NCBI GenBank assembly: GCA_002901265.1
Contig: PPHI01000022.1
Span: 1-50,568, forward strand
Length of the DNA stretch: 50,568 nt
DNA from: Rhodopirellula baltica
GTDB lineage: Bacteria > Planctomycetota > Planctomycetia > Pirellulales > Pirellulaceae
Direction of reading: 5' to 3'
Below, one piece after another: positions 9,601 to 17,960 of this stretch. The position numbers and the translations under genes are program-made. Positions within the stretch are counted from its first letter, which is position 1; every line of letters starts with the position of its first letter. The notes below the pieces were generated by a model that saw nothing but the letters and a program-made list of their open reading frames with translations, did no database searches and was not told where the DNA came from.

Positions 9601-12274
9601 ATCTTTCCGCTGGGTCAAGGGTGAGACCGCGCCAGCGGTTCTGGATTTAAAAGGCGCACCTTCTGGACTGACAAACGCGGAACTCGATTTCGTCGACATC
9701 GAATTCTCGAAAGAGATTGACGGTTCAAGCTTTTCCTATCGCGATCTCTCCCTAGCACGAGATGGCGTTGACGTTGCTGACGACCAAATCACTGTCTCGC
9801 AGATCGCTGCTAAGACATTCAGAATCGGAAACCTTACTCGATTGACTGCCGTGGACGGCACCTATCAGTTGACCGTGCGAGCGTCAGGTATCCGAGACGC
9901 CGCCGGTCGATCGGGTGTCGGCGATGCTGCCGCGAGTTGGGTTTTGGATGCGACCGCTCCAATTCTGATCGATGCGATTCCCCCGGCAACCAATCCACGA
10001 AACATCGCCGTTCAGCAAATCGACTTGCAATTCAGCGAGCCAATCGATGTGGATTCGTTGGATCTAACTGACTTGACCCTGGTGCGAACTGGAACAACAG
10101 CCAATTTGATCGCTGGTGATTCCCGTGTGATATTCCAAGATCTCGGCGAAAACCGCTACCGAATCAGCGGGCTTAGTTGGGTGCAAGGCTTTGTTTCCGA
10201 TCCACAAGTCGCCGAGTTTACATTGTCAGTCAACAGGGCTGGGATCACGGATTTGGCTGGCAACTCGGCATCCGGTACCGCTGTTGTTACTTGGATGCTT
10301 GACCTGGATAAACCCGACCTTCCGGCGGACCTGAGACTGTCCACAACTGCCGGTCCGGTGGTGGATGGCAGAGTTAATTCCCGCCAAGCAACCGTGTCCG
10401 GGACACTCTTCGAACCCGGCTTGACGGTGGTGATCACGTCCGCGACCACCGGGTCGGAATTGACCCGAAGAACCGTCGAAGGGACCGCGTTTGACTTGCC
10501 CATCGAGTTCCCTTCCACCGGACAACATCGCCTTTGGCTTCGTGTGATCGATGCCGCAGGCAATGTCGCCGATACTTCGATTGACAACTTGTTCGTTCGG
10601 GAATCCGTTCCCTCGATTCAATTGGTCTCTGGCCATCCAGACGACGTCACCAACGAACCAATTGCGGAACTCTACATCGATTTTGTCGAACCGATTGATG
10701 CGAGTTCTTTCTCTATTTCCGCGTTATCGCTGATGCGAGATGGTAGTGCTCAATTGATTGACGATCGCGTGACGGTTTCTGCTGACGCGCAAGGTCGGTC
10801 ATTTACAGTAGCTGGATTGGGAGCATTGACGACTCTGGAAGGCTGGTACGAGTTTGTGATCGACCTCAATCAGATTGCCAACCATGCTGGGGTGCATGCT
10901 TCGGGAACACGTACGCTTCGCTGGAAGACTGACAAAACCGCTCCCATTAGCAACGTCTCTTCATTGTCACCCATCCAAGGGTTGCCAAACTTCGTGCTTC
11001 ACATCTCTGGAAACGATCCTGACATCAACAATCACGTCACCGGATCATCGATCGTTTCCTATGATCTCTATGTCTCGATCAACGGAGGTGCGGATCAACT
11101 CGTTGCGACGCTACCCGCCGAGGCATCGTCGACGACATTTAATGGCCAGGAAAATACCAATTACCGGTTTTACAGCATTGCACGCGACCGAGCGGGAAAT
11201 GTGGAACTTCCACCGGCAGAACCCGATGCCGAAACCAACGTCGCGAGACTCGGCCCGGCGGTCGAAAATTTAGGGATCCAAGGAATCCTCTCTTCTCGAT
11301 CGTTCGTCGATCGGATCGAAATTGATTTCTCGGGTGACACGAACCTGGATGATTTGATCCAAGACTCACTGATCAGCGACGCGTTTTCGTTGACGTATCT
11401 TGGGGTTGATGCCAACACGGAAACGCCAACGCCATACACCACCACAACAGATCAGTTCCGCTACGACTTCAATTCGGTCACTGGCAGAGGACGATTGACG
11501 TGGTCCTTGGACAGCTTTGCCGGTGGTAAGGAATCGCTCGCGGACGGAATTTATATTGTCGAGCTTGACTCCAACTGGGTGACAGACGTTGCCGGCTTCC
11601 CGCTCGATGGCGACAACGATGGGACGGGAGGTGGCATTTACCGATTTGAGTTCCACCGTTTGGCTGGTGATGCTGACGGAAACGGGTATGTCGGCCCGTC
11701 AGACATGGCGATTGTGTTGAATTCACTCGGCGCGACGCCTTCATCCTCCAGGTGGAACGAAAACGTAGACCTGGATCGCGACGGCGTGATCACGGTCCGC
11801 GATCGAGTCTTGGTTGCACGGGCACTGAACAACCAAGTCATTCCCTCGATGCCCCAATTGGCTTCTTCAGACCCGTTGACGCGATTTGACGTCAGCATCG
11901 ATGGGGAGATCACGACGCTGGACGCATTGCTTGTCATCAATCGATTAGGGCGATTGCAAACTTCTGCAGCCGAAAGTGAGTCGTTGGGTGCATTTGAGGC
12001 TGCACAGCAAATCTACGACGTCAATCGGGACGGATTCATCACACCGGTGGATGCACTGCAGATCATCAACCGACTCGCTCGGCAACAAGCAACGGCCAGA
12101 CCCGCTGAGGCAGAATTTTCCGAGTCAATTCAATTCTCGATGCCAAATTCTGCTGGGGCTCATGATCTGGAACCACCTGTATCAAGTGACTTTTTCAGTA
12201 ACAACGAGGACGAGGAACGCTGGGACGCACTCGACCTGATCGCTCTCGACATCGCAGGTCTTGCAAAGGCCTAA
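3683..12274 (+). CDS. Giant secreted adhesin-like protein, second part (Calx-beta, CARDB, Ig-like repeats, dockerin)
   Basis: This is the 2,863-codon continuation of the preceding frame. The GTG at 3683 is not a natural start: in this frame the codons from 3644 already read LVTRNGDVSTPLNV, the missing middle of a Calx-beta domain. Residues 1-400 hold further Calx-beta units (repeated phrases such as VIIPAGQ and VILPAGQ). A CARDB-like domain follows near 400-500, then carboxypeptidase-regulatory and NEW3-like beta segments. A Cys-containing region near 1050-1260 has motifs such as CDDCETETW and QCCDDGQ. About 1850-2600 hold more Ig-like units with phrases such as IDATFDEPLN and IDLQFSEPID. The C-terminus carries dockerin/EF-hand loops (GDADGNGYVGPSDM, DLDRDGVITVRD, DVNRDGFITPVDAL), which bind calcium and are typical of planctomycete exported giants. 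No sortase or membrane anchor is visible. Confidence 0.88.
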   Translation: MTLSATFRDQLSFPSSVIIPAGQYSTRFDVTAVDENDIDRDVIVGILASAVSYPAASDSLAVINNDSPTLDLSLSPSVAFEGGVVTATITRGAAANEDTIIRLTASETGQFSFASSVILPAGQTVVEVPISVIDDRFIELAATFRLTASAAGHTSTSQLLSIESSDIPTLRIQVPSVLSEGTTGPSVLGRIYRDVISEVALQIELDTSYVSEIQLPSSVIIPAGQAFGQFQFSVADDSVVSGDRNVNLIARALTTKDQLAIESSTTTSAILIIEDDGPTLNVSFDKVSVSEGRSTWMTLSRNTADNSSELTVTIENDTDGELSVPLKAVIPAGINSIQVPVSGIRDGVVDGDQVATLTASANGFRSGTGTIVVTDGTLPDLQFSSLTTSTHETTTDSSIELTWTIANSGFAPASDSWTQRVYLSDDAVIGNDLLAGQYTYTGPLGKGQSYNRTVPVKLPSRPGQYWIVVETDAYRTIAEGLETNNTLVLSRPIEVQPEYTATVSTETDVAPADTPVLITGVSVNTDQTPAAFKQVRVHLSVRGTKRVYPAITDANGNFSVTFRPLPGEGGTYTIGAAHPGETTVPVQDTFKLVGMRAEPASEAISIQEADTFTAKTIAIQNLSDTRLTGIAVEVINAKPNLEVVARIVGNGDLVEPNSSIAVEYSVRATDATLQNSEFQLRIVSSETPAIMVPVQIRVVPLVSRLVADTNQIANSMLVGGQTSIEFNVTNTGGKSTGGLEIELPSGAEWISLASSPKLNPLGPGESTPITLLLTPPEHLPLTVYNGTLIVRSDDSELIVPFRFRAVSEGTGDLRISITDEYYYFTEGKPLVKDATVRLLDPFTGKEIVSSKNAVNATSGLGASTAEGEASITIDADGRVTFLGIPEGAYTVDIRSNDHKPYQGSVYVTSGELQSEQIFVSRNLVEYTWTVEEIEIEDRTKIEIDAAFETNVPAPVVVVDGHIDLADLTVVGQTKQFDFKISNHGLIAAEDVKFEFGSHPFYEIIPLIDVIGTLPAKSEIIVPVLVRRVESGQVSNSQLEQSFGLPAFSQHDAEGTADVPCTIEARLSYTYVCGPFGIYVPVPIAIINVYGNCNVPSPAKFGDVIQASPGSTYISSPQVKTKRTASECDDCETETWTFDLDNSAGMKLLLSEAVETLDNTPWLDNLSINPSGSVSVTQCCDDGQFGGYAWGAAGTADVDFGLQIPVPYLSVSGEKQIPLFFGAEAEIDFAAGVVLTADIEAVLSGSVASDCDFDDLTGVIRGEVEKFVPAINFGVAGSIGLKKGGELFRADAQFTVTVSTEVTGFYERTFSSGDDVTKWLIQHSGLQAELIAKIEVSSDLAEFLGIPIDTLSINDLLGIEPFKITEGDCYGTECPASPIDTSARNRTFPSESLSTSKLATTATDLQFSDFADLSTFANRLGFDGQEELFDATGAPSNSLDQMTPQEWVDYFDEIDRVTAPPVYGGVCAAVAITLSQDAVLTRQGFEATLDLKNVSPNLITDLRATVRVISLDGRDVTSLFDVRLNDLVGFSSVEGGVLAPQQLGSVSWVIVAADDAAPEPTNYFVAGELSYLANGQVVTMPLAHASILVNPQAQLELDYFLQRDVFGDDPHTGEIEPSRPFTLAVQVQNKGAGAAKNLRIESAQPRIVENEKGLLVDFEITGTRVNGDDRKPSLTAAFGDVQPGQLAIAQWEMLSSLQGLFVDYNATFQHVSALGDNRFSLIKDVQIHELIHVVNAAQVDGDDGLPDFLVNDLPDPNDLPDTLYLSDGSVVEVALGSEVGVDAPPVIGDLQVSVTTNMVQGWSYLKMDDPGLGDFSLLSVIRSDGTELPLQNFWQSDRTFVGGGLRPILESKIHLLDYNSTGTYTFVFSNGDLTAPALLEFSGVVPNPTSQAINVIDATFDEPLNVSTFNGDDVTLTKNGTPIDLSSLSIVAQPNNTYRISGLAAYTTEDAVYELSIALSGLTDQVGNPGVGARSFRWVKGETAPAVLDLKGAPSGLTNAELDFVDIEFSKEIDGSSFSYRDLSLARDGVDVADDQITVSQIAAKTFRIGNLTRLTAVDGTYQLTVRASGIRDAAGRSGVGDAAASWVLDATAPILIDAIPPATNPRNIAVQQIDLQFSEPIDVDSLDLTDLTLVRTGTTANLIAGDSRVIFQDLGENRYRISGLSWVQGFVSDPQVAEFTLSVNRAGITDLAGNSASGTAVVTWMLDLDKPDLPADLRLSTTAGPVVDGRVNSRQATVSGTLFEPGLTVVITSATTGSELTRRTVEGTAFDLPIEFPSTGQHRLWLRVIDAAGNVADTSIDNLFVRESVPSIQLVSGHPDDVTNEPIAELYIDFVEPIDASSFSISALSLMRDGSAQLIDDRVTVSADAQGRSFTVAGLGALTTLEGWYEFVIDLNQIANHAGVHASGTRTLRWKTDKTAPISNVSSLSPIQGLPNFVLHISGNDPDINNHVTGSSIVSYDLYVSINGGADQLVATLPAEASSTTFNGQENTNYRFYSIARDRAGNVELPPAEPDAETNVARLGPAVENLGIQGILSSRSFVDRIEIDFSGDTNLDDLIQDSLISDAFSLTYLGVDANTETPTPYTTTTDQFRYDFNSVTGRGRLTWSLDSFAGGKESLADGIYIVELDSNWVTDVAGFPLDGDNDGTGGGIYRFEFHRLAGDADGNGYVGPSDMAIVLNSLGATPSSSRWNENVDLDRDGVITVRDRVLVARALNNQVIPSMPQLASSDPLTRFDVSIDGEITTLDALLVINRLGRLQTSAAESESLGAFEAAQQIYDVNRDGFITPVDALQIINRLARQQATARPAEAEFSESIQFSMPNSAGAHDLEPPVSSDFFSNNEDEERWDALDLIALDIAGLAKA

Positions 12275-12302
12275 TCAAATTCAGCATACAGCATAAAACA
12301 CG

Positions 12303-12938
12303 ATGAAATTTCTTGCCCTCTTCGCCTGCCTCATCGCAAACGTTGCATCGCCAGCGAGCGTTCTCGCAGATGCAGTTCAAATCATTGACGCACCGACGAC
12401 CTACGTTTCCGGAGACAGTCTCGAATTCACCGTTTCAGTCCCCGCAATGACGAACTTATCCAGCTACCAAATCGACATTCTGCTGAGCAGCAATTTTGGC
12501 TCGGCGGGTGTGGATTATTCATTCGGCACGATCACACCTGCCTCGCCAGGACTAGGATACGTGTTCGAGTCAAACGACTTCTTCGGTACGGGATTCAACT
12601 TAGAATCCGCATCAACTCAAAGACTCTCTCTTTCCGATTTTGATCTTGCGGGAATCAATACTTTTGTTGGCGTCAACGACTACATCGCGACGGTCCAGAT
12701 TGACATCGCTCGTGACTTCAGCGGTCCGTTACAATTAAGTATTGATGCGAGTCGACTCATTTTCGATGGCCCAGACTTAACCCCAACGCCCGTTGCCGAA
12801 TTTGACGCGATTCAGAATGCAACGTTCAGTCGTCCGGTGACGCTCATCGCCGCAGTCCCCGAACCAAGTAACGCTATCTTTATCATCGGCGGTCTATCGT
12901 CTTTGGGGTTCAGACGCCACAAAAGAACAAAATTCTGA
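12303..12938 (+). CDS. PEP-CTERM domain secreted protein
   Basis: A 211-residue protein with a clear N-terminal signal peptide (MKFLALFACLIANVASPASVLA) and a PEP-CTERM tail: VPEPSN near residue 188, then a short hydrophobic helix and a basic end (RRHKRTKF). In known systems that tail is recognised by an exosortase (EpsH-like) and the protein is exported and processed at the envelope. The middle is beta-rich, resembles cohesin/Ig-like extracellular modules and has no catalytic motif. It starts 28 nt after the giant gene and may be co-transcribed with it; the upstream dockerin and this possibly cohesin-like fold make an interaction conceivable, but that is inference. No strong Shine-Dalgarno is visible; the ATG at 12303 is chosen because the signal peptide starts there. 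Confidence 0.82.
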   Translation: MKFLALFACLIANVASPASVLADAVQIIDAPTTYVSGDSLEFTVSVPAMTNLSSYQIDILLSSNFGSAGVDYSFGTITPASPGLGYVFESNDFFGTGFNLESASTQRLSLSDFDLAGINTFVGVNDYIATVQIDIARDFSGPLQLSIDASRLIFDGPDLTPTPVAEFDAIQNATFSRPVTLIAAVPEPSNAIFIIGGLSSLGFRRHKRTKF

Positions 12939-13144
12939 ATTCACGCCAACACCACCGCTTGCTCCCGATTCGTTGGCTGTCGTCCCCGATCCATCATCAA
13001 TAGAGCAACTTGCAGCTATAGCAAAGACTCAACCTGTCAACTGGCAGCGTTTCACATCGGTGGCTGAATTGAACTTGTCGTGGTTACAATGCCTTTCATG
13101 CAAACCGCATCTTCAGCCTGGAGTCTTGAGAAGGCCCTGCCCGA

Positions 13145-13546
13145 ATGTCCTGGATCGATTGGTACAACAGCCTTGAAAAGCCATCGTGGACGCCCGAACC
13201 GTCCACCATCGGGACGATCTGGCAAATCCTCTACCCAGTCATCTTTCTCACGTTTGGCTTTGTCTTCGTGCAAGCCATCCGCCGAAAAATACCGTGGAAA
13301 GACGCCTTGCCGTTCGCCATCAACTTGGTGGTCAACCTGGTCTTCACGCCAATCCAGTTTGGACTGCGCAACCTGCCGTTGGCCGCACTCGACATCTTGG
13401 TCGTCTGGGGCACAATCATCTGGATGTTTCTGGCGATCTGGAAACACTACAAATGGGTCGCAATTGCGCAGCTGCCGTACTTCGTCTGGGTGTCGATCGC
13501 CACGCTGCTTCAGCTGAGTATTACCTATTGGAATTGGGGCCGATGA
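13145..13546 (+). CDS. tspO: TspO/MBR family membrane protein
   Basis: A 133-residue, very hydrophobic protein with five predictable membrane helices. The N-terminus WYNSLEKPSWTPEPSTIGTI matches the TspO/MBR signature (W-Y-x-x-L-x-K-P-x-W-x-P), followed by a W-x-x-L-Y motif (WQILYP). Later helices carry the family's W and N residues (NLVVNLVFTPIQFGL, YFVWVSIATLLQLSI). The length is slightly below the usual 150-160 residues. Family members bind tetrapyrroles and sterol-like ligands in the inner membrane and act in porphyrin or stress signalling; the ligand here is unknown. It stands alone between the PEP-CTERM gene and a convergent hypothetical gene. Start ATG at 13145. Confidence 0.87.
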   Translation: MSWIDWYNSLEKPSWTPEPSTIGTIWQILYPVIFLTFGFVFVQAIRRKIPWKDALPFAINLVVNLVFTPIQFGLRNLPLAALDILVVWGTIIWMFLAIWKHYKWVAIAQLPYFVWVSIATLLQLSITYWNWGR

Positions 13547-13666
13547 TGGCCAGCAATTCATCGATCGCAAATACATGGCACCAGCAAGCGATACGGTGAG
13601 TTTTGCCAAAGCCTTCCGTCGCTCGGTGACTGGGTCAATGAACGAACATCTTCAAACGGCGAAAGG

Positions 13667-14557
13667 CTACCTTCTGTTCTTCCTTGAGCAACCATCGCAC
13701 TTACATACCGCAGGATCGTTGTTCCGTTTCCACTCGTCGAGCGAAAGGTACTTTCCAGTTTTCTTGTCCAGTATCGTGCACCGCTCGTCCATCTTGACCG
13801 GTGACATCACGAGTGCTTCTTTCTTGCGATTGAATCCGCCGGTAAGACAGAACAGCACGAGCTTGGTGGCCCCGTCCAACCGGGGCGCGTCGGTAAACAG
13901 GTAGCACTTTTCAACCGCGTCCCGATTGAATGGAATCGATTCAAGTTTGTACCAGGGCAGATACGAAACGTCTTTGAAATCAAATCGATAGACGAACGGG
14001 TAGCCGTCGTAGGCTTCTGCTTTCGACGTCCCACAGCTCAGGAAATAGCCGTCAACTTTGTCCTTGCCCAACTGCCACCGCAAAGCCGTTTCGTTGAGCC
14101 GGCCCCTTTGCGGCGTTGAGTTGATCATGCTTTTGAGATTTTGAACCGCATCGAAAGTCGAACCGATTTGGTGCGGCTTGAACCCGCCCCTGTCCTCGTA
14201 GACTCGCGGGCAGCTGCGGACACCGCGCACCGCGTAGGACTCAAACGTCGGCACGACGTGTTTTGTATACCAATCGAGGTGGGTGCTGCTAAGTCCGCTC
14301 GCGTTGCCCGTTATCTGCCGCGTAACCGGCGATTTCGCCGTAACCGTAGCCGCGGTGGCCTGGGATTTGACTGCCGAAAGCTTCGATTGATTCCAGGGCT
14401 TCTTGGACACCGAAGTTGGCGAGGCCTTCACCGCCCGCTTGGACGCAACGACAGACGGACTTTTCATCCTCCGTGAAACGGTCGTGCAACCAAGGCACAA
14501 GTGTTGTCCACCGCCCCCAATCCCCTTACACCAAATCATTCCATTCTCGCACGGCAT
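13667..14557 (-). CDS. Hypothetical planctomycete protein, probably broken by two G-run indels
   Basis: The intact frame encodes 296 residues, but its N-terminal third (residues about 25-85) is a low-complexity Ser/Thr/Lys/Ala stretch. In that interval another minus-strand frame (14498 to about 14307) has more natural protein: HDRFTEDEKSVCRC, GVQEALESIEAFGSQ, HRGYGYGEIAGYAADNG. Removing one G in the CCC/GGG run at 14307-14309 joins that frame to NASGLSSTHLDWYTKHV of the main frame. Adding one G to the run near 14543 joins MPCENGMIWCKG to DWGRWTTLVPW. The corrected protein would keep its length. The C-terminal two thirds are well formed, with a Cys-rich tail (VCKCDGCSRK). Function not recognised. 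Confidence 0.6.
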   Translation of the reverse strand: MPCENGMIWCKGIGGGGQHLCLGCTTVSRRMKSPSVVASKRAVKASPTSVSKKPWNQSKLSAVKSQATAATVTAKSPVTRQITGNASGLSSTHLDWYTKHVVPTFESYAVRGVRSCPRVYEDRGGFKPHQIGSTFDAVQNLKSMINSTPQRGRLNETALRWQLGKDKVDGYFLSCGTSKAEAYDGYPFVYRFDFKDVSYLPWYKLESIPFNRDAVEKCYLFTDAPRLDGATKLVLFCLTGGFNRKKEALVMSPVKMDERCTILDKKTGKYLSLDEWKRNNDPAVCKCDGCSRKNRR

Positions 14558-14888
14558 GACTTAACTCCAGTGAGCGACCAAATCGATTCATTGAAAGCAC
14601 CGTGTTGCCGATCGACTTCACGGACCACGAATGTGTTTGCAACGGTTGGGGTGGAGCAATCGCCAGAGAACACGCACGAGTCGGCTTTTTGTCGCCGTCA
14701 GGACGTCGCGTGAAGGCTCCTGCATCCCAGCCGCAAGAACCTTCCGCGATTGATCGAAAACCTAATGGAAGAAATTCGAATTCGCGAGAAGAACTCAAAC
14801 TGCAACAAACGTCCACCGGCATTTCCTTTGGTTTTTTGGCATGACGGTCTCTGCCAACTGTCGCCAAAGCGCCAGCGACTGAATTAAA

Positions 14889-14980
14889 ACGCAACGTCGC
14901 CAAGGCGCAAGGACGCAGAGCCCAACAGCCCCATCACCTCGTCTTCCTTTGCGTCTTCGCGCCCTTGCGTCTCTGCGTTT
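14889..14980. repeat. Intergenic dispersed repeat with inverted arms ('GCAAGGACGCAGAG' type)
   Basis: A left part (14889-14920) reading GCCAAGGCGCAAGGACGCAGAG faces a right part (14946-14980) reading TTTGCGTCTTCGCGCCCTTG and CGTCTCTGCGTTT. Each is roughly the reverse complement of the other, so the unit can form an imperfect hairpin. Elements of this wording are common between genes in many bacterial genomes, including planctomycetes; their function is unknown. Confidence 0.6.
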
Positions 14981-15130
14981 CTTTCAAAACTGCAGACCGC
15001 GCCGTTCACCGAGAAAAATTCGTTCGTTGCTGACCATCAGCCGAACGCTGTCAGTATCGGAACGATCCAGGCATTTCGTCTCTCGATGACTTTCTCCGCG
15101 CGGGACGGCGTTTTGATCGCGTAATCATCT

Positions 15131-15260
15131 TTTGGCCGAAGGCCATACGCAACATAGGCTGGGGCATCGCCCCAGTTTCCAGTTGGCCAAACGCCAGCGT
15201 TGGCTGAAGGCCACGAACGCTGCTACGTAGCCGGCATGAGCAAGTAAAATTGACCTTCGG
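15131..15260. repeat. Intergenic palindromic repeat cluster
   Basis: Contains TGGCCGAAGGCCA (15133-15145), the hairpin CTGGGGCATCGCCCCAG (15159-15175) and further GGC/GCC half-palindromes (GTTGGCTGAAGGCCA; GACCTTCGGCCAA near 15249). The spacing and wording suggest a dispersed palindromic unit rather than coding DNA. Confidence 0.5.
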
Positions 15261-15276
15261 CCAATCAGCACCGTAG

Positions 15277-15399
15277 GTCAAAACGCTCTCGCAACGCATC
15301 ATCGATTTGGAATCCAAAGTCAACGAACACCTCCGCAAGATGGGCTTCGCAGCCGAATTGGCGGGAGAGGCCCGAAGAGCAACGAGATCGGCGAAGTAG
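15277..15399 (+). pseudogene. Possible HsdM (type I methyltransferase) C-terminal remnant
   Basis: Forty codons without a start (stop at 15397-15399) read VKTLSQRIIDLESKVNEHLR then KMGF. That resembles the last helix of type I restriction-modification M subunits, which often end in '...LE..I..HL..MGF'. A YhcG/DUF1016 gene follows directly, an order often found inside hsd operons. The rest of hsdM is absent. The assignment rests on resemblance and context only. Confidence 0.3.
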
Positions 15400-15931
15400 A
15401 ACTCGATTTTGAAACGCTCGTTTCACAACTTCGGCTCATCCACCAGGAAGCCCAAGCGAAAGCAAATCGGAGCCTCAATCGAGCACTTGTCGTAAGGAAC
15501 TGGCTGCTCGGTCAACGGATTTTTGAGTTTGAGCAGCGGGGAGCTGATCGGGCCAAATACGGCAAGATGCTGACGGAAAGCATCTCTCAGCGTCTGAAGC
15601 CACTGGGACGAGGCTTTTCAAAGCGTTCGATCGAGCAATTCCACCGTTTCTACCGCGATCTTGGACATCTGGGAATTGCGCAGACAGTGTCTGCGCGATT
15701 GGGAGTGAGTGACCAGGCTGTTCAGATTGCGCAGATGGTGTCTGCGCAATTACCGTCCGCCGGGCACACTGAATCGGGTGCGCCGCATGTAAAAGCGGTT
15801 CCGCTTTCCTGGTCCCACTACGTCACCTTGCTGACGATCGACGATGCCGATGAACGCCGCTTTTACGAAATCGAAGCCAGCAAGAACAACTGGGGTGTTC
15901 GCGAACTCAAGCGACAGCTGGCCGATTCAAA

Positions 15932-15935
<4 letters not shown>
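15375..15935 (+). pseudogene. Truncated YhcG/DUF1016 (PDDEXK nuclease family) N-terminus, start codon apparently lost
   Basis: The frame encodes the N-terminal domain of YhcG/DUF1016 proteins: DFETLVSQLRLIHQEA, RNWLLGQRIFEFEQ, KRSIEQFHRFY, LSWSHYVTLLTIDD, FYEIEASKNNWGVRELKRQ. The C-terminal PDDEXK nuclease domain is missing. No ATG/GTG/TTG precedes the conserved part; the codon at 15375-15377 is AAG, 4 nt after GGGAGAGG at 15363-15370, which looks like a mutated ATG (would read MSNEIGEV). The first internal ATG is at 15567. After ADSK the sequence runs straight into an integrase fragment, so a deletion fused the two genes. Two hairpin-forming repeats lie inside the coding part (15678-15696 and 15726-15750). 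Confidence 0.7.
15678..15750. repeat. Two in-frame palindromes inside the DUF1016 remnant
   Basis: GCGCAGACA-G-TGTCTGCGC at 15678-15696 is a perfect 9-bp inverted repeat. ATTGCGCAGA-TGGTG-TCTGCGCAAT at 15726-15750 is a perfect 10-bp inverted repeat. Both are read as near-identical peptides, IAQTVSAR and IAQMVSAQ, so they look like a short palindromic element that multiplied in frame. Confidence 0.7.
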
Positions 15936-16497
<562 letters not shown>

Positions 16498-16836
16498 ATG
16501 TACTCTCAGGCTAAGCCTTTGACGAGCAACGACTTCCGGATTGATCCTGCAGAGGCTTGCACCGTGGCTTGCACTAACCAGCGACTGCTTATGGTATGCA
16601 AAGCATGGGAGCGTCTACCGGAGCCGATTAAGTGCGTGATAGAGATACTTTGCTCGCAATATAAGACGTTGGAAGATCCCACGAACTGAGGCCGTAGCAG
16701 TCAAACAGGCTGAGTCGTAGACGCCAAATCAATGTAAGCGGTTCAATAAATTGCCAGCAGAGACAACAAATAGGCACCGCCAAATCTCTAATTTGCTTAT
16801 TGCACTTAATTAAAGCGAGTTGTATAACCGGAAATT

Positions 16837-17196
16837 ATGAAGCCGCAAGCCGGAGACAAAATCGCTGTGAGGGCCACGAAAGAACGAGGGATCGTCATTA
16901 GTGTGCATGGTGACAAGCTGCGAATTAGCCTCTCTACGGGAGAAACGCTAATGGTCCAGGAATCGGAGCTTACAAACTTTAGCGCGGCGGCTCGGAAGGC
17001 ATGGCAAAAGATGCCAAAACGGAGAGTGGGTCGGCCAAAGGGAACTGCAACTTCGGATAGAGTGTCGGTAACACTTCGAATTAGCCGCGATACTTGGGAA
17101 CGATTTCAAGCAGCAGAATCAGCAGGGAAAATTGTTGATCGAACTGCCACCGTGAATGAATGGATTCGAGAAAAGCTCGACGAAATCGATAAGTAG
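16837..17196 (+). CDS. Small putative DNA-binding protein upstream of the DUF5131 gene
   Basis: A 119-residue protein. Residues 1-45 look like a small beta domain (GDKIAVRA, GIVISVHGDKLRIS). Residues about 60-70 hold an AT-hook-like KRRVGRPKG. The C-terminal half (RVSVTLRISRDTWERFQ ... VNEWIREKLDEI) resembles a ribbon-helix-helix or antitoxin-like segment. It lies 29 nt upstream of the DUF5131 gene on the same strand and could be the regulator or third member of that cassette. No specific family recognised. Confidence 0.6.
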   Translation: MKPQAGDKIAVRATKERGIVISVHGDKLRISLSTGETLMVQESELTNFSAAARKAWQKMPKRRVGRPKGTATSDRVSVTLRISRDTWERFQAAESAGKIVDRTATVNEWIREKLDEIDK

Positions 17197-17225
17197 CAAT
17201 CAGCCCCAAACGATAAGGGAACTTC

Positions 17226-17960
17226 GTGGCTCAGAACTCATCAATTGAGTGGACCGAAGCAACGTGGAATCCAACGACAGGTTGCACAAAGGTCAGTCCT
17301 GGATGCAAACACTGCTATGCCGAACGCATGGCTCATCGCTTGAAAGCGATGGAGCAGCCTAGGTATGAAAACGGGTTTCAGCTCACGCTTCAAGATGATG
17401 TGGTAAACCTTCCTTTGAAATGGAAAAAGCCGAAGACCATTTTTGTAAATTCAATGAGCGATCTCTTCCACCGAGATGTTCCTGATGAGTTTATTTCGCG
17501 TTGTTTTGAAGTTATGAACGAGGCATCGCAGCACACATTCCAAGTCCTTAGTAAGCGTCCGCAAAGAGTTGCAGAATTGGCGAGCTCGCTACCCTGGCCG
17601 AAGAATCTTTGGATGGGGACAAGTGTTGAGACGGTTGATTATGTCGATAGGATCCGGATTCTGCAAACCGTGCCAGCGGCTGTTCGATTTCTCTCAGTAG
17701 AACCGTTACTAGGTCCTATTCCTCGGATGCCGCTGAAAGGAATACATTGGGTGATCGTGGGTGGTGAATCAGGGCCAAAGTCGCGACCGATGGAGATAAA
17801 ATGGGTCAGAATGATCCGTGACCAATGCTTAAATAAAAAAACACCATTTTTCTTTAAGCAGTGGGGTGCACATGGCCCAGATGGCGTGCGAAGATCAAAG
17901 AAGCAAAATGGCCGCGAGTTAGACGGTGTCGAATGGGATCAAATGCCAAATGCCGAATGA
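17226..17960 (+). CDS. DUF5131 / phage Gp37-Gp68 family three-Cys-motif protein
   Basis: A 244-residue protein starting at GTG 17226 with AAGGGA a few bases upstream. The N-terminus has the family signature [15 protein letters not shown] then Cys27 and Cys30 (C-x6-C-x2-C), a metal-site motif reminiscent of radical-SAM enzymes. It also has [55 protein letters not shown] and PFFFKQWG, all conserved in this phage- and island-borne family. The reaction is not established. It overlaps the next gene (TcmP), a known partner pairing, so the two likely act together. Length is normal. Confidence 0.88.
   Translation: MAQNSSIEWTEATWNPTTGCTKVSPGCKHCYAERMAHRLKAMEQPRYENGFQLTLQDDVVNLPLKWKKPKTIFVNSMSDLFHRDVPDEFISRCFEVMNEASQHTFQVLSKRPQRVAELASSLPWPKNLWMGTSVETVDYVDRIRILQTVPAAVRFLSVEPLLGPIPRMPLKGIHWVIVGGESGPKSRPMEIKWVRMIRDQCLNKKTPFFFKQWGAHGPDGVRRSKKQNGRELDGVEWDQMPNAE

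Larger units (their letters stand above)
14558..15276. other. Intergenic stretch with repeat elements
   Basis: I see no credible gene here; short open frames on both strands lack family features and natural composition. The stretch holds two repeat-like elements annotated separately (14889-14980 and 15131-15260). Confidence 0.5.
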
